Assembly: GCA_039801505.1 (NCBI GenBank)
Contig: JBDRUV010000001.1
Location: 62,001 to 126,000, forward strand
DNA: 64,000 nt
Direction: 5' to 3'
From: a candidate division WOR-3 bacterium
GTDB lineage: Bacteria > Hydrothermota > Tepidihabitantia > Tepidihabitantales > CAIPLT01
Below are positions 42,743-51,413 of the stretch, in pieces. The translations under genes were made by a program, and so were the position numbers. The number at the start of each line of letters is the position of its first letter. Within the stretch, counting starts at the first letter, position 1. The notes beneath the pieces were generated by a model. The model worked only from the letters and a program-made list of their open reading frames with translations. It had not been told where the DNA came from and did no database searches.

Positions 42743-43273
42743 ATGAAAATGGGACACTTTTGCAATGCGTTATTTTGGGGCACAGTTATAATTATTGTTG
42801 GATTGCTAATAATACTTAATGCCGCATTAGGTATAAAACTGCCGATCTTTCGAATTCTTTTAGGGGTCTTATTTTTATATCTTGGGATAAAAATTATTGT
42901 TGGCATCTCAGGCCGTCGGACATATTGTCAGCGGGTTAAAATATATAAAGAGGTTACTAAAGATACCAAGGAATATAGTATTGTATTTTCTAACCAAAAG
43001 CTGGATTTTTCTCAGCTTAAGCCTCAGGCTGGAAGAACCGATATTGAGGTTAATGTGGCATTCGGCGGAGCCGAGATAAAGATCGACCCAGCACAACCAG
43101 TAAAAATTAAAGCCAGTGTTGCTTTTGGTGCCGCTAATTTCCCTGATGGGACCACCACCGGATTTGGAGAATATACCTATATGACCCCAAGTTATCAGGA
43201 AGGCACAACTTTAGACTATCTCTATATTAAGCTCAATACCGCCTTTGGAAACGCCACAATAACTACCGAGTAA
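42743..43273 (+). CDS. LiaF-like membrane protein
   Basis: A 176-residue protein with two N-terminal hydrophobic spans (residues ~11-27 and ~36-55) and a C-terminal domain of repeated strands (VNVAFGGAEIKIDPAQPVKIKASVAFGAANFPDG, LNTAFGNATI). The GGA/FGxA pattern with a pair of spans resembles the LiaF/DUF2154 'cell wall-active antibiotics response' family, whose members sense envelope stress. There is no LiaRS partner nearby. AAAGGAG precedes the ATG. It ends 1 base before the convergent glnA stop. Confidence 0.6.
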   Translation: MKMGHFCNALFWGTVIIIVGLLIILNAALGIKLPIFRILLGVLFLYLGIKIIVGISGRRTYCQRVKIYKEVTKDTKEYSIVFSNQKLDFSQLKPQAGRTDIEVNVAFGGAEIKIDPAQPVKIKASVAFGAANFPDGTTTGFGEYTYMTPSYQEGTTLDYLYIKLNTAFGNATITTE

Positions 43274-43274
43274 C

Positions 43275-44561
43275 CTACAACTCAAAACAGTAAAGGTACT
43301 CTAAGGGATGGGGTGTAGTTTCGATTTCCGTAATCTCTTTGGTCTTAAACTCAATCCAGAACTCAATAAGTTCTTTAGGGAAAATACCGTCTGCGGTTAA
43401 AAATTCCCGGTCAGCTTCCAGACTGGCAAGGCTATCCGCAAGCGAGCTTGGCACATAACTTGGGCTTAGTTGGCCATTCCGGCGGATACCGTCAAGGCCG
43501 GCTAAAATAATGGCTGCGAGGGCCAAATAAGGATTCGCCGTGGCATCGCCAACCCGATATTCTATAGGCATGCGGGCTTGGGCATAACCAGGAATTCTGA
43601 TGGCTGAGGTTCGGTCGCTTATGCCGATTTTGGCATCCTCTGGAGTTTCAAAGCCACCAGTAAGTCGTTTATAAGAGTTAGTGGTCGGATTGGCAAATGC
43701 TGAGATTGCCGGAATATGAGCCAAAATGCCTGCGACATACTTTTCGCCTAAAGGTGATAGGGTGTTTCCTTTTCCCTTAAATACCGACTGACCAGCTTTT
43801 TCGATTAGATGGTGCACATGCATGCCGGAGCCGGCTCGATTCTTAAATGGTTTGGGCATAAAAGTAACAGATTTGTTCTGACGATGAAAGTAATTGCGAA
43901 TCAGGTACTTCGCCAGGGTGATATGATCGGCGGTCTGTAAGGCCGGGGCAAAAGTGGTCTCAATCTCCATCTGGCCAAGTTCCCCACCTTCGTGATGGTG
44001 ATATTTCACACCAATGCCGCAAGATTTGAGCAGCTCAGAAAGTTTGGTGCGGTCTTCGGCATAAAGATCAGTTGGTGCTGTAGCGTGATAGGCACCGAAA
44101 AGCCGCGATTCTTTTTCTTGTGAGGTGAATTGATAAAAACAACCGGTCTCCTGATAAGATAGCTCAAATTTATCGAACACATAAAACTCGAGCTCAGCCA
44201 AAAAAAGCACCTTATCAACTTTAAGCTCCTCTTGTAACTTTTGGGTAGCTTTCTCTAAAATATATCGTGGGTCCCGTTCATAGCGGGTTTTGCGATCGTT
44301 ATAATAAATATCGGCAAAAAATGATATTGTCGGGACCGGAAAGAACGGATCAATAAAACCGGTTTGCGTTTTTCGTAACAGTAAAACCATATCGCTTTTC
44401 TGGGTTTTTTTAAACCCCCGTAAAGAAGAAGAATCAAAACCGATACCCACGGTTTTGGCCAGCGTTAGATGTTCAGCCGGAAAAGTTACATGACGCAGTT
44501 TACCCAATAGGTCCACATACTTTAAGTCTACATACTGATAAGCCATTGGTTGCTTGGCCAT
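43275..44561 (-). CDS. glnA: Glutamine synthetase
   Basis: A 428-residue type I-like glutamine synthetase. VDLLGKLRHVTFPA and GIGFDSSSLRGF are N-terminal family blocks; AELEFYVFD holds metal ligands; KYHHHEGGELGQMEIE, VTFMPKPFKNRAGSGMHVHHL (MPKPxxGxxGSGMHxH) and PTTNSYKRLTGGFETPE (ATP-binding NPTxNSYKR) are complete. The C-terminus lacks the adenylylation-loop Tyr as far as can be judged. It makes glutamine from glutamate and ammonia. Confidence 0.94.
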   Translation of the reverse strand: MAKQPMAYQYVDLKYVDLLGKLRHVTFPAEHLTLAKTVGIGFDSSSLRGFKKTQKSDMVLLLRKTQTGFIDPFFPVPTISFFADIYYNDRKTRYERDPRYILEKATQKLQEELKVDKVLFLAELEFYVFDKFELSYQETGCFYQFTSQEKESRLFGAYHATAPTDLYAEDRTKLSELLKSCGIGVKYHHHEGGELGQMEIETTFAPALQTADHITLAKYLIRNYFHRQNKSVTFMPKPFKNRAGSGMHVHHLIEKAGQSVFKGKGNTLSPLGEKYVAGILAHIPAISAFANPTTNSYKRLTGGFETPEDAKIGISDRTSAIRIPGYAQARMPIEYRVGDATANPYLALAAIILAGLDGIRRNGQLSPSYVPSSLADSLASLEADREFLTADGIFPKELIEFWIEFKTKEITEIETTPHPLEYLYCFEL

Positions 44562-44570
44562 AGAAGAGAA

Positions 44571-44598
44571 TTATTACTGATAAATTTACTAAAGTCAA
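44571..44598 (-). promoter_or_regulatory. glnA promoter
   Basis: On the minus strand TTGACT (44598-44593), 16-base spacer, TAATAA (44576-44571), a weak -10. Nine bases separate it from the ATG and no Shine-Dalgarno is seen. Confidence 0.5.
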
Positions 44599-44753
44599 GG
44601 ACTTGCCATTGCTTATTGCGAAAAGATGGTTTAGAAATTCTTAAACTGAAACCGAATCTCGAGGATCTTTAAAATTTTTCTCCATATCGGGCGTTTCAGG
44701 CATCTATTATTATATAAACTACTTAACAAAAGAGTAATCTTCATATAGGAGGG

Positions 44754-44778
44754 ACAGTGCCTATACGGTCCCCGACAC
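44754..44778 (+). repeat. 25-bp dispersed repeat, copy A
   Basis: The 25 bases starting ACAGTGCCTATACGGTCCCC and ending GACAC match the reverse complement of 56376-56400 at 22 of 25 positions without gaps. It lies between the glnA and eamA genes in otherwise A/T-rich DNA. Confidence 0.7.
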
Positions 44779-44827
44779 AGCTATAAAGAGCGACACTGGA
44801 TTTTTGACCGATAAGATTGGATGGCAA

Positions 44828-45691
44828 TTATACTTTTGAATCTGAGACAGCAATATAGATGCCTAAGCAGATAATTAAGCCGCCCAGAATTTCGGCCCGG
44901 CTTGGTGGCTCCTGTAAGATCAGCCAAGATAAGATAGTGCTGCCGATTGGTTCACCTAAAATCAGCATTGCGACCACCGGTGTTGCCAGATAGCGCAAAG
45001 CCCAGTTAAAACTGGTATGGCCGATTAACTGTGGTCCAAGTCCTAATAGGATAATAAATAAATAAGTCCGGAAGGATAGACCTAAAAAACTTTTACCCAT
45101 CAAGAGCATAATGATAAAGAGAACTACGGCCGCGGTCGTATACATTACATAAATATAAGATAGCAAAGAAAGTTGGGGACGGACCTTACGGCCGATCATC
45201 AAGTAACATGCGGTGCAGAAGGCGGCCATTAAGGCTAAAACATTGCCATAACTTTTAGACAACGAACTCAAACTAGCGCCTGAGATTAATAGCACTCCGA
45301 CGATGCCTAAGATAATTCCGATAAGGACCTTCGGGGAGATTCGTTCAGAAAGAACTAAGGGCGAAAGTAGGGCCACAAAGATTGGATCTGTAGTTACTAA
45401 CACTACCGAGCTGGGCACCGAGGTGTGGCCTAAAGACTCAATCCATAAAAGAAAATGCCAAGCTAAAAAGATACCTGCTACGATTACTAACCACCATTGG
45501 GTCTTTTTTAGTTCCTGAAGTCGACTTGAGAAGTTTTTAAAAAATATCGGCTGTAATACTATTGAAGCCACAAGCATCCGACCGGCGGCCAGCACAATAC
45601 TTGGGGCAGCAGCTAAGCGGATAATAATTGCTGCAAAAGACAAGGTAAAGACTCCAAAACTAACCAGAGCAATAATTTTTAACCGGGACAT
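44828..45691 (-). CDS. EamA/DMT-superfamily transporter
   Basis: A 287-residue protein with about ten hydrophobic spans arranged as two EamA repeats. The first contains LAWHFLLWIESLGHTSVPSSVVLVTTDPIFVALLSPLVLSER and the second GHTSFNWALRYLATPVVAMLILGEPIGSTILSWLILQEPPSRAEILGG, both hallmark DMT helices. These proteins export metabolites or drugs; the substrate here is unknown. It follows pdxA by 18 bases and is the last gene of the operon. Confidence 0.9.
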   Translation of the reverse strand: MSRLKIIALVSFGVFTLSFAAIIIRLAAAPSIVLAAGRMLVASIVLQPIFFKNFSSRLQELKKTQWWLVIVAGIFLAWHFLLWIESLGHTSVPSSVVLVTTDPIFVALLSPLVLSERISPKVLIGIILGIVGVLLISGASLSSLSKSYGNVLALMAAFCTACYLMIGRKVRPQLSLLSYIYVMYTTAAVVLFIIMLLMGKSFLGLSFRTYLFIILLGLGPQLIGHTSFNWALRYLATPVVAMLILGEPIGSTILSWLILQEPPSRAEILGGLIICLGIYIAVSDSKV

Positions 45692-45709
45692 TAGATTTGA
45701 TCTTAAAGC

Positions 45710-46651
45710 TTATGAGATTAAGCGTTTAGCTAAATTGATGGCCATTAGCATACAGTCAATCTGAGCCACGCCCAAACCAGCGATATCAAAGGCTACCCCA
45801 TGGAGCGGTGCGGTGCGGATAAATGGCAAACCTACGGTTAGATTGACGCCAACACCTTTAGCTAGTAATTTACTAGCCAGAAGAGCTTGGTCGTGATACA
45901 TTGCCACATAACCGTCGTATTGGTGTTTACTAAAACTAAAAGCACTATCCGCAGGTATTGGACCTTCAACCCGAATTTTTTGCCTGCGGGCTTTTTTTAT
46001 CGCTTGTAGAATTTGAGCTTCTTCACCGCGACTGAACTCAAAGCCATGGGGATTAAAGGCTAAAATCCCAATGCGCGGATAAGGGAGCTTTTCTTGAGTC
46101 TTTAAAAAATTATTTAATAGTAGAATCTTTTGATAAATATTTTCTACGGTTAGATACTGAGAAACATCCCTCAGGGGCAAATGGATTGTAGCCAAAATAA
46201 TCTTTAACGGTCTAGTCCAAATAAGCATTCCGTAATCTTTTACCCCGAACTCGGTGGCAAAATACTCAGTTTGTCCAGCAAACGGGAAACCAGCCAGTTG
46301 TAAGGCTTGCTTACAGACCGGAGCAGTAATGAGGCCTGAGATCTGTTTAGTTTTTAATAAATAAGTTGCAAAGTTAAGCTCAAGTATACTGGCGATCCCA
46401 CATTCTTTTTGAACCCGGCCATAACGAAAAATAAAATCCTCAAAGGCATCAGCAATTATAAGCTCATCGAAATTAAATTTTATTTTCCTAGGGATAAATT
46501 TTTTATATTCTCTTGTTAATAATGCGCGATTACCGATTATTATAAAATTTTTAACTACCCGGATACTAGAGCGTTGGGCTAAGGCCACAAGACTTTTTAG
46601 GGTGATTTCTGGTCCAATCCCTGAGGGATCACCAATAGTAATGCCAAGCAT
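45710..46651 (-). CDS. pdxA: 4-hydroxythreonine-4-phosphate dehydrogenase
   Basis: A 313-residue PdxA of pyridoxal phosphate synthesis. TIGDPSGIGPEITLKSL starts the protein; LITAPVCKQALQLAGF, ATIHLPLRDVSQYL (metal His), LAFNPHGFEFSRGEEAQI (metal His) and VAMYHDQALLASKLLAKGVGVNLTVGLPFIRTAPLHGVAFDIAG (metal His) are present. The usual GHTE motif reads GQTE here, so the substrate-facing His is replaced by Gln. It sits in an operon with an ABC exporter and EamA, not with other pdx genes. Confidence 0.9.
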   Translation of the reverse strand: MLGITIGDPSGIGPEITLKSLVALAQRSSIRVVKNFIIIGNRALLTREYKKFIPRKIKFNFDELIIADAFEDFIFRYGRVQKECGIASILELNFATYLLKTKQISGLITAPVCKQALQLAGFPFAGQTEYFATEFGVKDYGMLIWTRPLKIILATIHLPLRDVSQYLTVENIYQKILLLNNFLKTQEKLPYPRIGILAFNPHGFEFSRGEEAQILQAIKKARRQKIRVEGPIPADSAFSFSKHQYDGYVAMYHDQALLASKLLAKGVGVNLTVGLPFIRTAPLHGVAFDIAGLGVAQIDCMLMAINLAKRLIS

Positions 46652-46663
46652 TTTATTGGCTAA

Positions 46664-47521
46664 TTAATAGTGGGCAATTGTGCCGCTGCGTCTAGTCCGG
46701 CGGTCAATAATTTCGAAGATTAAGATGCCGACCCCAACCCAAAATATCCCTAAGATGATGAGTCTAAAAAAAGAAGTCCACAAGGAAAAGCCGAGGCGCT
46801 CACCAATAAGAAAGTGACGCACGGTCATCACCCCATAAGTTGTTGGGAGAAACATTGCCGCCTTTTGCATAAAAACTGGTAGTACCGAGAGCGGATACGC
46901 AATCGGTGTGATAATCATCATAATGCCCGAAAGGGCTTCCGAGACCAACCAACCTTGCTTAAGAATTAGGGTCAAACTAGCAATCATTAGTCCAAACCCA
47001 TAAAGGGCAATCAGCATTAAGCCAATTACTACAAGTGAGGGCAAGATTCCCTGCGGATGGATCGTGAGCTTAAAAATTAAGTTAATTACAATGATCTGAA
47101 GAAAGATCATTAGCCCTTGATGCAATGTCGAGTGTAGGGCCATGCCCAAGGCAAAAACCCACCGTGGCACCGGTGCCGCAAAGACTGCTTCTAAAGTGCC
47201 CCAATATTGTTCTTTTCTTAAGGCAAAACCCATGGCCCACAAAGCCATATTCAAGAAGCCTACAAAGATATAGCCTAAGGTTACAAAAGTGATTAAGTCA
47301 TTCGTACCTACCAGTTTATTGAGATTATCCGAAGTTCGACCGCCAACTAAGGCAACACCATATAAAAGATACGGCAAGGCGTAGACCAAAGGATCGATGA
47401 GTCCCCGGATAAAATCTGGTTTATAGGTAAGTTCAACCTGCCACTCTTTTAAGTTTTCAAGCCAAATCACTCGAAGATAATGTTTAGTTTTGCGCCATAA
47501 GTTTCTTACGGATCTATTCAT
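46664..47521 (-). CDS. ABC-2 type transporter permease
   Basis: About 285 residues. Six hydrophobic spans in the ABC-2 arrangement, with the QYWGTLEAVFAAPVPRW motif (the exporter EYWGTLE...PS/TP element) and the YPLSVLP segment after span 4 or 5. The ATG at 47521 has AGGA 5 bases upstream and stands 4 bases after the previous stop; a TTG start at 47551 would overlap the preceding gene. Together with the next two genes it forms an ATPase plus two-permease exporter. Confidence 0.85.
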   Translation of the reverse strand: MNRSVRNLWRKTKHYLRVIWLENLKEWQVELTYKPDFIRGLIDPLVYALPYLLYGVALVGGRTSDNLNKLVGTNDLITFVTLGYIFVGFLNMALWAMGFALRKEQYWGTLEAVFAAPVPRWVFALGMALHSTLHQGLMIFLQIIVINLIFKLTIHPQGILPSLVVIGLMLIALYGFGLMIASLTLILKQGWLVSEALSGIMMIITPIAYPLSVLPVFMQKAAMFLPTTYGVMTVRHFLIGERLGFSLWTSFFRLIILGIFWVGVGILIFEIIDRRTRRSGTIAHY

Positions 47522-47525
47522 AGTC

Positions 47526-48353
47526 CTAATATTGCGATAAAGTTCCAGCAATTTTGGTGCGTCGCTCCGACGCTCTAAAAATTAGATAGCCGCTAACGAT
47601 AAGGATCACATCCATTATCAAAAGCACAAGAATTATCTTCTGAAGATCTACTAAACTTTTATTTAATAAAATAATAGTCCGGATTGCCACCAAGGCATAA
47701 GTTAGTGGAATCAAAGCCGAGAGGGTTTTGGTGATTGGACTAACCTCAACCGGATAACGAATCGGCGAGAAAAGATAAAAGATCCATTCAATTGTATGAA
47801 CCCAACCATGGGCTTCTTTAATCAATAAGGTTAGTCCCGCAAAAGCGATGGCAAAACCGTAAAACCCGATGACTAATAATAGCACGATAATAAGCACGGG
47901 AAGAATTTTAGTTACCGTTAAATTAAGACCTAAAAACAGTGTTGCTAGTAGTGCCTGAAGTCCGACATTAACTGAGGCATAAAGAAACTCAGCTAAGGTT
48001 TTACCTAACAGCACAAGAATTGGACTTGACGGTGATGCGATAATATATTCCAAGGTTCCCCAATAAGTTTCTTCTCGTAAGGCGTTACCTACACCCCAAA
48101 GCCCGGAAAAAATATAAGTGGAGACCATAGCCCCAATTAACACGAATGGTAAGTAATTGGGTGAACCAGTAAGATTGCGAAAGGCTTCGCTTTGCATACC
48201 ACCAACTAAGGCTTTACCCTGAAAGATAAACGGCAAAAGCCACATCAAGGGCGCGATTACCCAGAATACTAAAAGAATCGGATAAGCTAACCAAATTTTT
48301 ACACTTTTTTTAAACTCACCAACAACAATTTGATACTGCTGTTTAAAACTCAT
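47526..48353 (-). CDS. ABC-2 type transporter permease
   Basis: A 275-residue paralogue of the neighbouring permease: an N-terminal span (residues ~20-45), an ALREETYWGTLEYIIASPSSPILVLLGKTLAEFL stretch (same YWGTLE motif) and six spans in total. The two permeases share the pattern GFYGFAIAFAGLTLLIKEAHGW / YGFGLMIASLTLILKQGWLV, so they arose by duplication and probably form a heterodimeric pore with the ATPase next door. Transported substrate unknown; glycolipid, polysaccharide or drug are all possible. Confidence 0.85.
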   Translation of the reverse strand: MSFKQQYQIVVGEFKKSVKIWLAYPILLVFWVIAPLMWLLPFIFQGKALVGGMQSEAFRNLTGSPNYLPFVLIGAMVSTYIFSGLWGVGNALREETYWGTLEYIIASPSSPILVLLGKTLAEFLYASVNVGLQALLATLFLGLNLTVTKILPVLIIVLLLVIGFYGFAIAFAGLTLLIKEAHGWVHTIEWIFYLFSPIRYPVEVSPITKTLSALIPLTYALVAIRTIILLNKSLVDLQKIILVLLIMDVILIVSGYLIFRASERRTKIAGTLSQY

Positions 48354-48357
48354 GGTC

Positions 48358-49371
48358 TTATTCTAAATCTGAGTTTTCTTTAGCACTTTCAGTTAACCTT
48401 CGGCCAGTGATATAAATAAACACATCCTCTAAGGTCGGTTCGTTGACATCGATGGCTAAGATTTTAGCAAACTTTTGGACCTCGATAATTACTTCAGAAA
48501 GCACTTGTTCGGCTCGGGGTAGGATTATCTTAATATTACAAGTATTATTTTGAATTGTAATGTTTACTTTCTCTACGGTCGGTAATTTAGCTAGTCTGTC
48601 TTCTAATTCTTTGGGATCAATAATTAAGCTGGTTTTAATTTCTAAAACCTCGCTATGTGGCAGGTCGCGTTTATATTCATCGGGGGTCTTGCAATCCACA
48701 ATTCGACCTTGATTGATAAAGGCGATCCGGTTACAAAGTTCATCGGCTTCTTCCATATAATGCGTGGTTAAAAGAATTGTCTTTTTTTCTTCTTGGTTTA
48801 AGACCTTTTTGATAAAGTCCCGAAGGAACCGGGCAAATTGAGGATCAAGCCCTAAAGTCGGCTCATCTAATAGCAAGACTTTAGGGTCATGAATTAAAGC
48901 CCGGGCTAGAGAGACTTTCTGCTTCATGCCTGAGGAATACTTTTCAACCCGTTCGTTTTGGACCTCTTTTAGGCCCAAAAGTTCCATTAAGTATTCAATG
49001 CGCTTTTTGGTTTCCTGTTTATCTAATCCATATAAGGCAGCAAAAAATTCCAAGTTTTCTTTAGCCGAAAGCTTCCAGTATAGGGTTCGTTCGCCACTAG
49101 TCAGTAGCCCAATTTGGCGCCGGCAAAACAAGGGATATTTTAACACATCCTTGCCCATAATTTTTATCGTGCCGTCATCAGGAATCAAGAGAGTAGCAAT
49201 ACATCGCACCAGCGTAGTCTTCCCAGCCCCATTAGGTCCCAAGAGTCCAAAAATTTCACCCTCCTGGATTTCAAACGATGCTCGGTCTACCGCTACGATC
49301 TCGCGTTTTTTTAGCCCAGAGCCTCGTTTAAATTTTTTAGTCACATTATTAACTTCAATTGCGTATGACAT
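48358..49371 (-). CDS. ABC exporter ATP-binding protein
   Basis: A 337-residue ATPase. Walker A GPNGAGKTTLVR, signature YSSGMKQKVSLARALIHDP, Walker B VLLLDEPTLGLDPQ; H-loop TTHYMEEADELC. The C-terminal ~100 residues (HSEVLEIKTSLIIDPKELEDRL...ILAIDVNEPTLEDVFIYITGRRL) match the regulatory tail of DrrA/NodI-type exporters. It works with the two downstream permeases (4 bases spacing). Confidence 0.9.
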   Translation of the reverse strand: MSYAIEVNNVTKKFKRGSGLKKREIVAVDRASFEIQEGEIFGLLGPNGAGKTTLVRCIATLLIPDDGTIKIMGKDVLKYPLFCRRQIGLLTSGERTLYWKLSAKENLEFFAALYGLDKQETKKRIEYLMELLGLKEVQNERVEKYSSGMKQKVSLARALIHDPKVLLLDEPTLGLDPQFARFLRDFIKKVLNQEEKKTILLTTHYMEEADELCNRIAFINQGRIVDCKTPDEYKRDLPHSEVLEIKTSLIIDPKELEDRLAKLPTVEKVNITIQNNTCNIKIILPRAEQVLSEVIIEVQKFAKILAIDVNEPTLEDVFIYITGRRLTESAKENSDLE

Positions 49372-49372
49372 T

Positions 49373-50476
49373 TTACGTTCCTAAGGCCTTATTAATTAAG
49401 CTTTCCATGGCTTGGGCGGCATTATCCCAGCTAAAGCGTTGCGCCCAAGTAATGGCATTTGATCCTAACTGGCGATTAAGTGTCTCGTTATCTAATAATA
49501 GCTCAAGCTTTTCGGTAAGTTCGCAAATGTTCCCGTATTCATAAAGATAGCCGCTAACCCCCTCGCAAACGGCATCAGTGAGTCCAGGACTGCGCGCCGC
49601 AATTACCGGTGTGCCGCAAGCGTTGGCTTCGATCACGATCATGCCCCAGCCTTCTTTTATTGAATTTTCCACCAGCACGGTAGCTTTTTGATAATAACGA
49701 AGTTTTTCCTCTTCACTAACATATCCAGTAAAATTTACCAGACGTTGAACGCCTAAATTCATGGTGAGTTTCTTAAGTCTTGTTTCATCATCACCGGTGC
49801 CAACAATTACTACTTGGAAGTCATCTCGTTTTTTTGAGAGTTCTTTAGTGGCATACAGTAAATGTTCGATTGATTTATAGCGTTTGAGTCGACCAACATG
49901 CAAAATAAGCTTTTCGGTTTTCAGACTCAGATCTGGTTTGTATCGGGTTAAGTCAATGCCCGGGGGAATTACAGATATTTTTTCAGCGCGAATGCCCATT
50001 TTTATTAAGTCCTGTTTTGAACTCTCAGAAAGGGCGCCAAAATAATTATTTTTATAACATAAAGGGATTAAGCTTTCTGTCAGATACACATAGCTAGCTA
50101 AGGGAAAGGGAACTTCCTTAAAGATACTTCCCCGAAAAAGATGCATCATTAAGGCCAGCACCGGTTTTTTAGTAAGCCAGGGACTATAGAAAGGAATTTT
50201 ATTTAAGTCGTCGATTACTAAATCAAAATTCTCTGCTTCTAAAATATGGGGAAGCTCGCGATACACCGCAAAATTAAAGGTGTTCGGAGTGCCAATTCTT
50301 ATGATCTTAATCCCATCAATCGTTTCCTCGTCCTGGGCTCCCGGGTATTTAGTGGCTAGTTGGCATACCGCGTAACCCCGAGCGACAAGCCGCTTAAAGA
50401 TCTCTTGCAGATAGATTTCAGCACCACCAGCAAGGGGATTTTTGATACAGCGCCAGTTAATGATTAAAATTCGCAT
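49373..50476 (-). CDS. Family 4-type glycosyltransferase
   Basis: A 367-residue GT-B glycosyltransferase. N-terminal RCIKNPLAGGAEIYLQEIFKRLVARGYAV is the acceptor-domain start typical of GT4; LILHVGRLKRYKSIEHLLYATKEL and VIVGTGDDETRLKKL form the donor domain, and KEGWGMIVIEANACGTPVIAA the EX7E nucleotide-sugar motif. It stands 1 base upstream of the ABC ATPase, so the exporter may move a glycan or glycolipid made by it (inference). Confidence 0.88.
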   Translation of the reverse strand: MRILIINWRCIKNPLAGGAEIYLQEIFKRLVARGYAVCQLATKYPGAQDEETIDGIKIIRIGTPNTFNFAVYRELPHILEAENFDLVIDDLNKIPFYSPWLTKKPVLALMMHLFRGSIFKEVPFPLASYVYLTESLIPLCYKNNYFGALSESSKQDLIKMGIRAEKISVIPPGIDLTRYKPDLSLKTEKLILHVGRLKRYKSIEHLLYATKELSKKRDDFQVVIVGTGDDETRLKKLTMNLGVQRLVNFTGYVSEEEKLRYYQKATVLVENSIKEGWGMIVIEANACGTPVIAARSPGLTDAVCEGVSGYLYEYGNICELTEKLELLLDNETLNRQLGSNAITWAQRFSWDNAAQAMESLINKALGT

Positions 50477-50536
50477 TTATATATCTTACGAAAAAAATCA
50501 AGGCTCGTCAATTGTCGGGAGTTGTTTAAAGTAATC

Positions 50537-50564
50537 TTGATAATTTCTATAAATTCTATATAAT
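50537..50564 (+). promoter_or_regulatory. Promoter of the restriction/DUF262/HEPN/methyltransferase island
   Basis: TTGATA (50537-50542), 16-base spacer, perfect TATAAT (50559-50564). Six bases separate the -10 box from the ATG at 50571, with no Shine-Dalgarno: a predicted leaderless transcript. Confidence 0.78.
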
Positions 50565-50570
50565 TCAATT

Positions 50571-51413
50571 ATGACAACATTTAAAATTGGATCTGCGACC
50601 GCAAAAGGCGGTTTTGCAAATGAAAAAGAAATTTGTAAAAAATTTAATAATTGGCAAAAAGATACGGAAGCACGAATATGGTTAAAAATTATGGGATATG
50701 AAATTAACCTTATAGACTCAGTTGAAGCAATTTTGATACCTACTCGTATGAAAAAAGAAGATGCTGAAAAATTAGGATTAAAAGAGAATTTTGAAGAATT
50801 AATGAAGTTTAAAAAGGCAGATGTGCAAATAAGAGTAATGATTACGATTGGTAAACTTATAAAACCAGAAAACCTCTCGCTAAAAAAGGCCAACTCAGAT
50901 GCGGACTATAATCAGGTAGATAAAAGACGAGTGGATTCTTATAAAGAAATTTGGAACTTTGACGATGAAACCGCATTTGGCTTAAAATTGTTTACTGGAG
51001 AAATCAATCCGTATTCTTTTCCTAAAATTATAAAAAATAAAAAATTAAGAGACCAGAGAAGACTATTTCTTGATGAATTACCTGAAAACTTGCGAAATAA
51101 AATAATAAATTTTTTCGAAAAGAATAGGATTCTTGTGGTTTCAGATATTTTAAAAGGTAGGGGAGGATTATCTGCTAATTGGATGCTTGTCACAAGATAT
51201 AATAAAGATGCTGATACTACTACATGGACATTGAAAGATATCAATTCTGTTATGAATTTCTTTGGTTCGGGAGATATAAAGATTTCTCCAAAAGGTAGTC
51301 TGTATATAGGCAAAATTACCATGCAGAGAAAAGGAGGTACGCCTGATCCAACAAAACTTCAATTTAAGATAAAGCCATGTGAATTGTTTAAAATGGAGGA
51401 TAGCAATGGGTAA
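50571..51413 (+). CDS. Type II restriction endonuclease-like protein
   Basis: A 280-residue protein. Features that resemble type II REases of the PD-(D/E)xK fold: a Glu-rich first helix (KGGFANEKEICKKFNNW, residues 12-28), then KADVQIRVMI (Asp84) and a strand ending LSLKKANSDADYNQVDKRRV (Lys105), which fits Asp...xxK active sites followed by the FNQ-D-KR helix; a middle SDILKGRGGLSANWMLVTRY region (about 202-221) and an IGKITMQRKGG...LQFKIKP end, which I recall from restriction-enzyme families. The usual acidic residue before Lys is Ser here. Its gene is A/T-rich, opens the island and its stop overlaps DUF262 by 8 bases. The specificity cannot be told. Confidence 0.62.
   Translation: MTTFKIGSATAKGGFANEKEICKKFNNWQKDTEARIWLKIMGYEINLIDSVEAILIPTRMKKEDAEKLGLKENFEELMKFKKADVQIRVMITIGKLIKPENLSLKKANSDADYNQVDKRRVDSYKEIWNFDDETAFGLKLFTGEINPYSFPKIIKNKKLRDQRRLFLDELPENLRNKIINFFEKNRILVVSDILKGRGGLSANWMLVTRYNKDADTTTWTLKDINSVMNFFGSGDIKISPKGSLYIGKITMQRKGGTPDPTKLQFKIKPCELFKMEDSNG

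Noticed and set aside
42743-43273. LiaF-like protein as part of a two-component system
   Set aside because: No histidine kinase or response regulator gene is nearby; kept as a family-likeness only.
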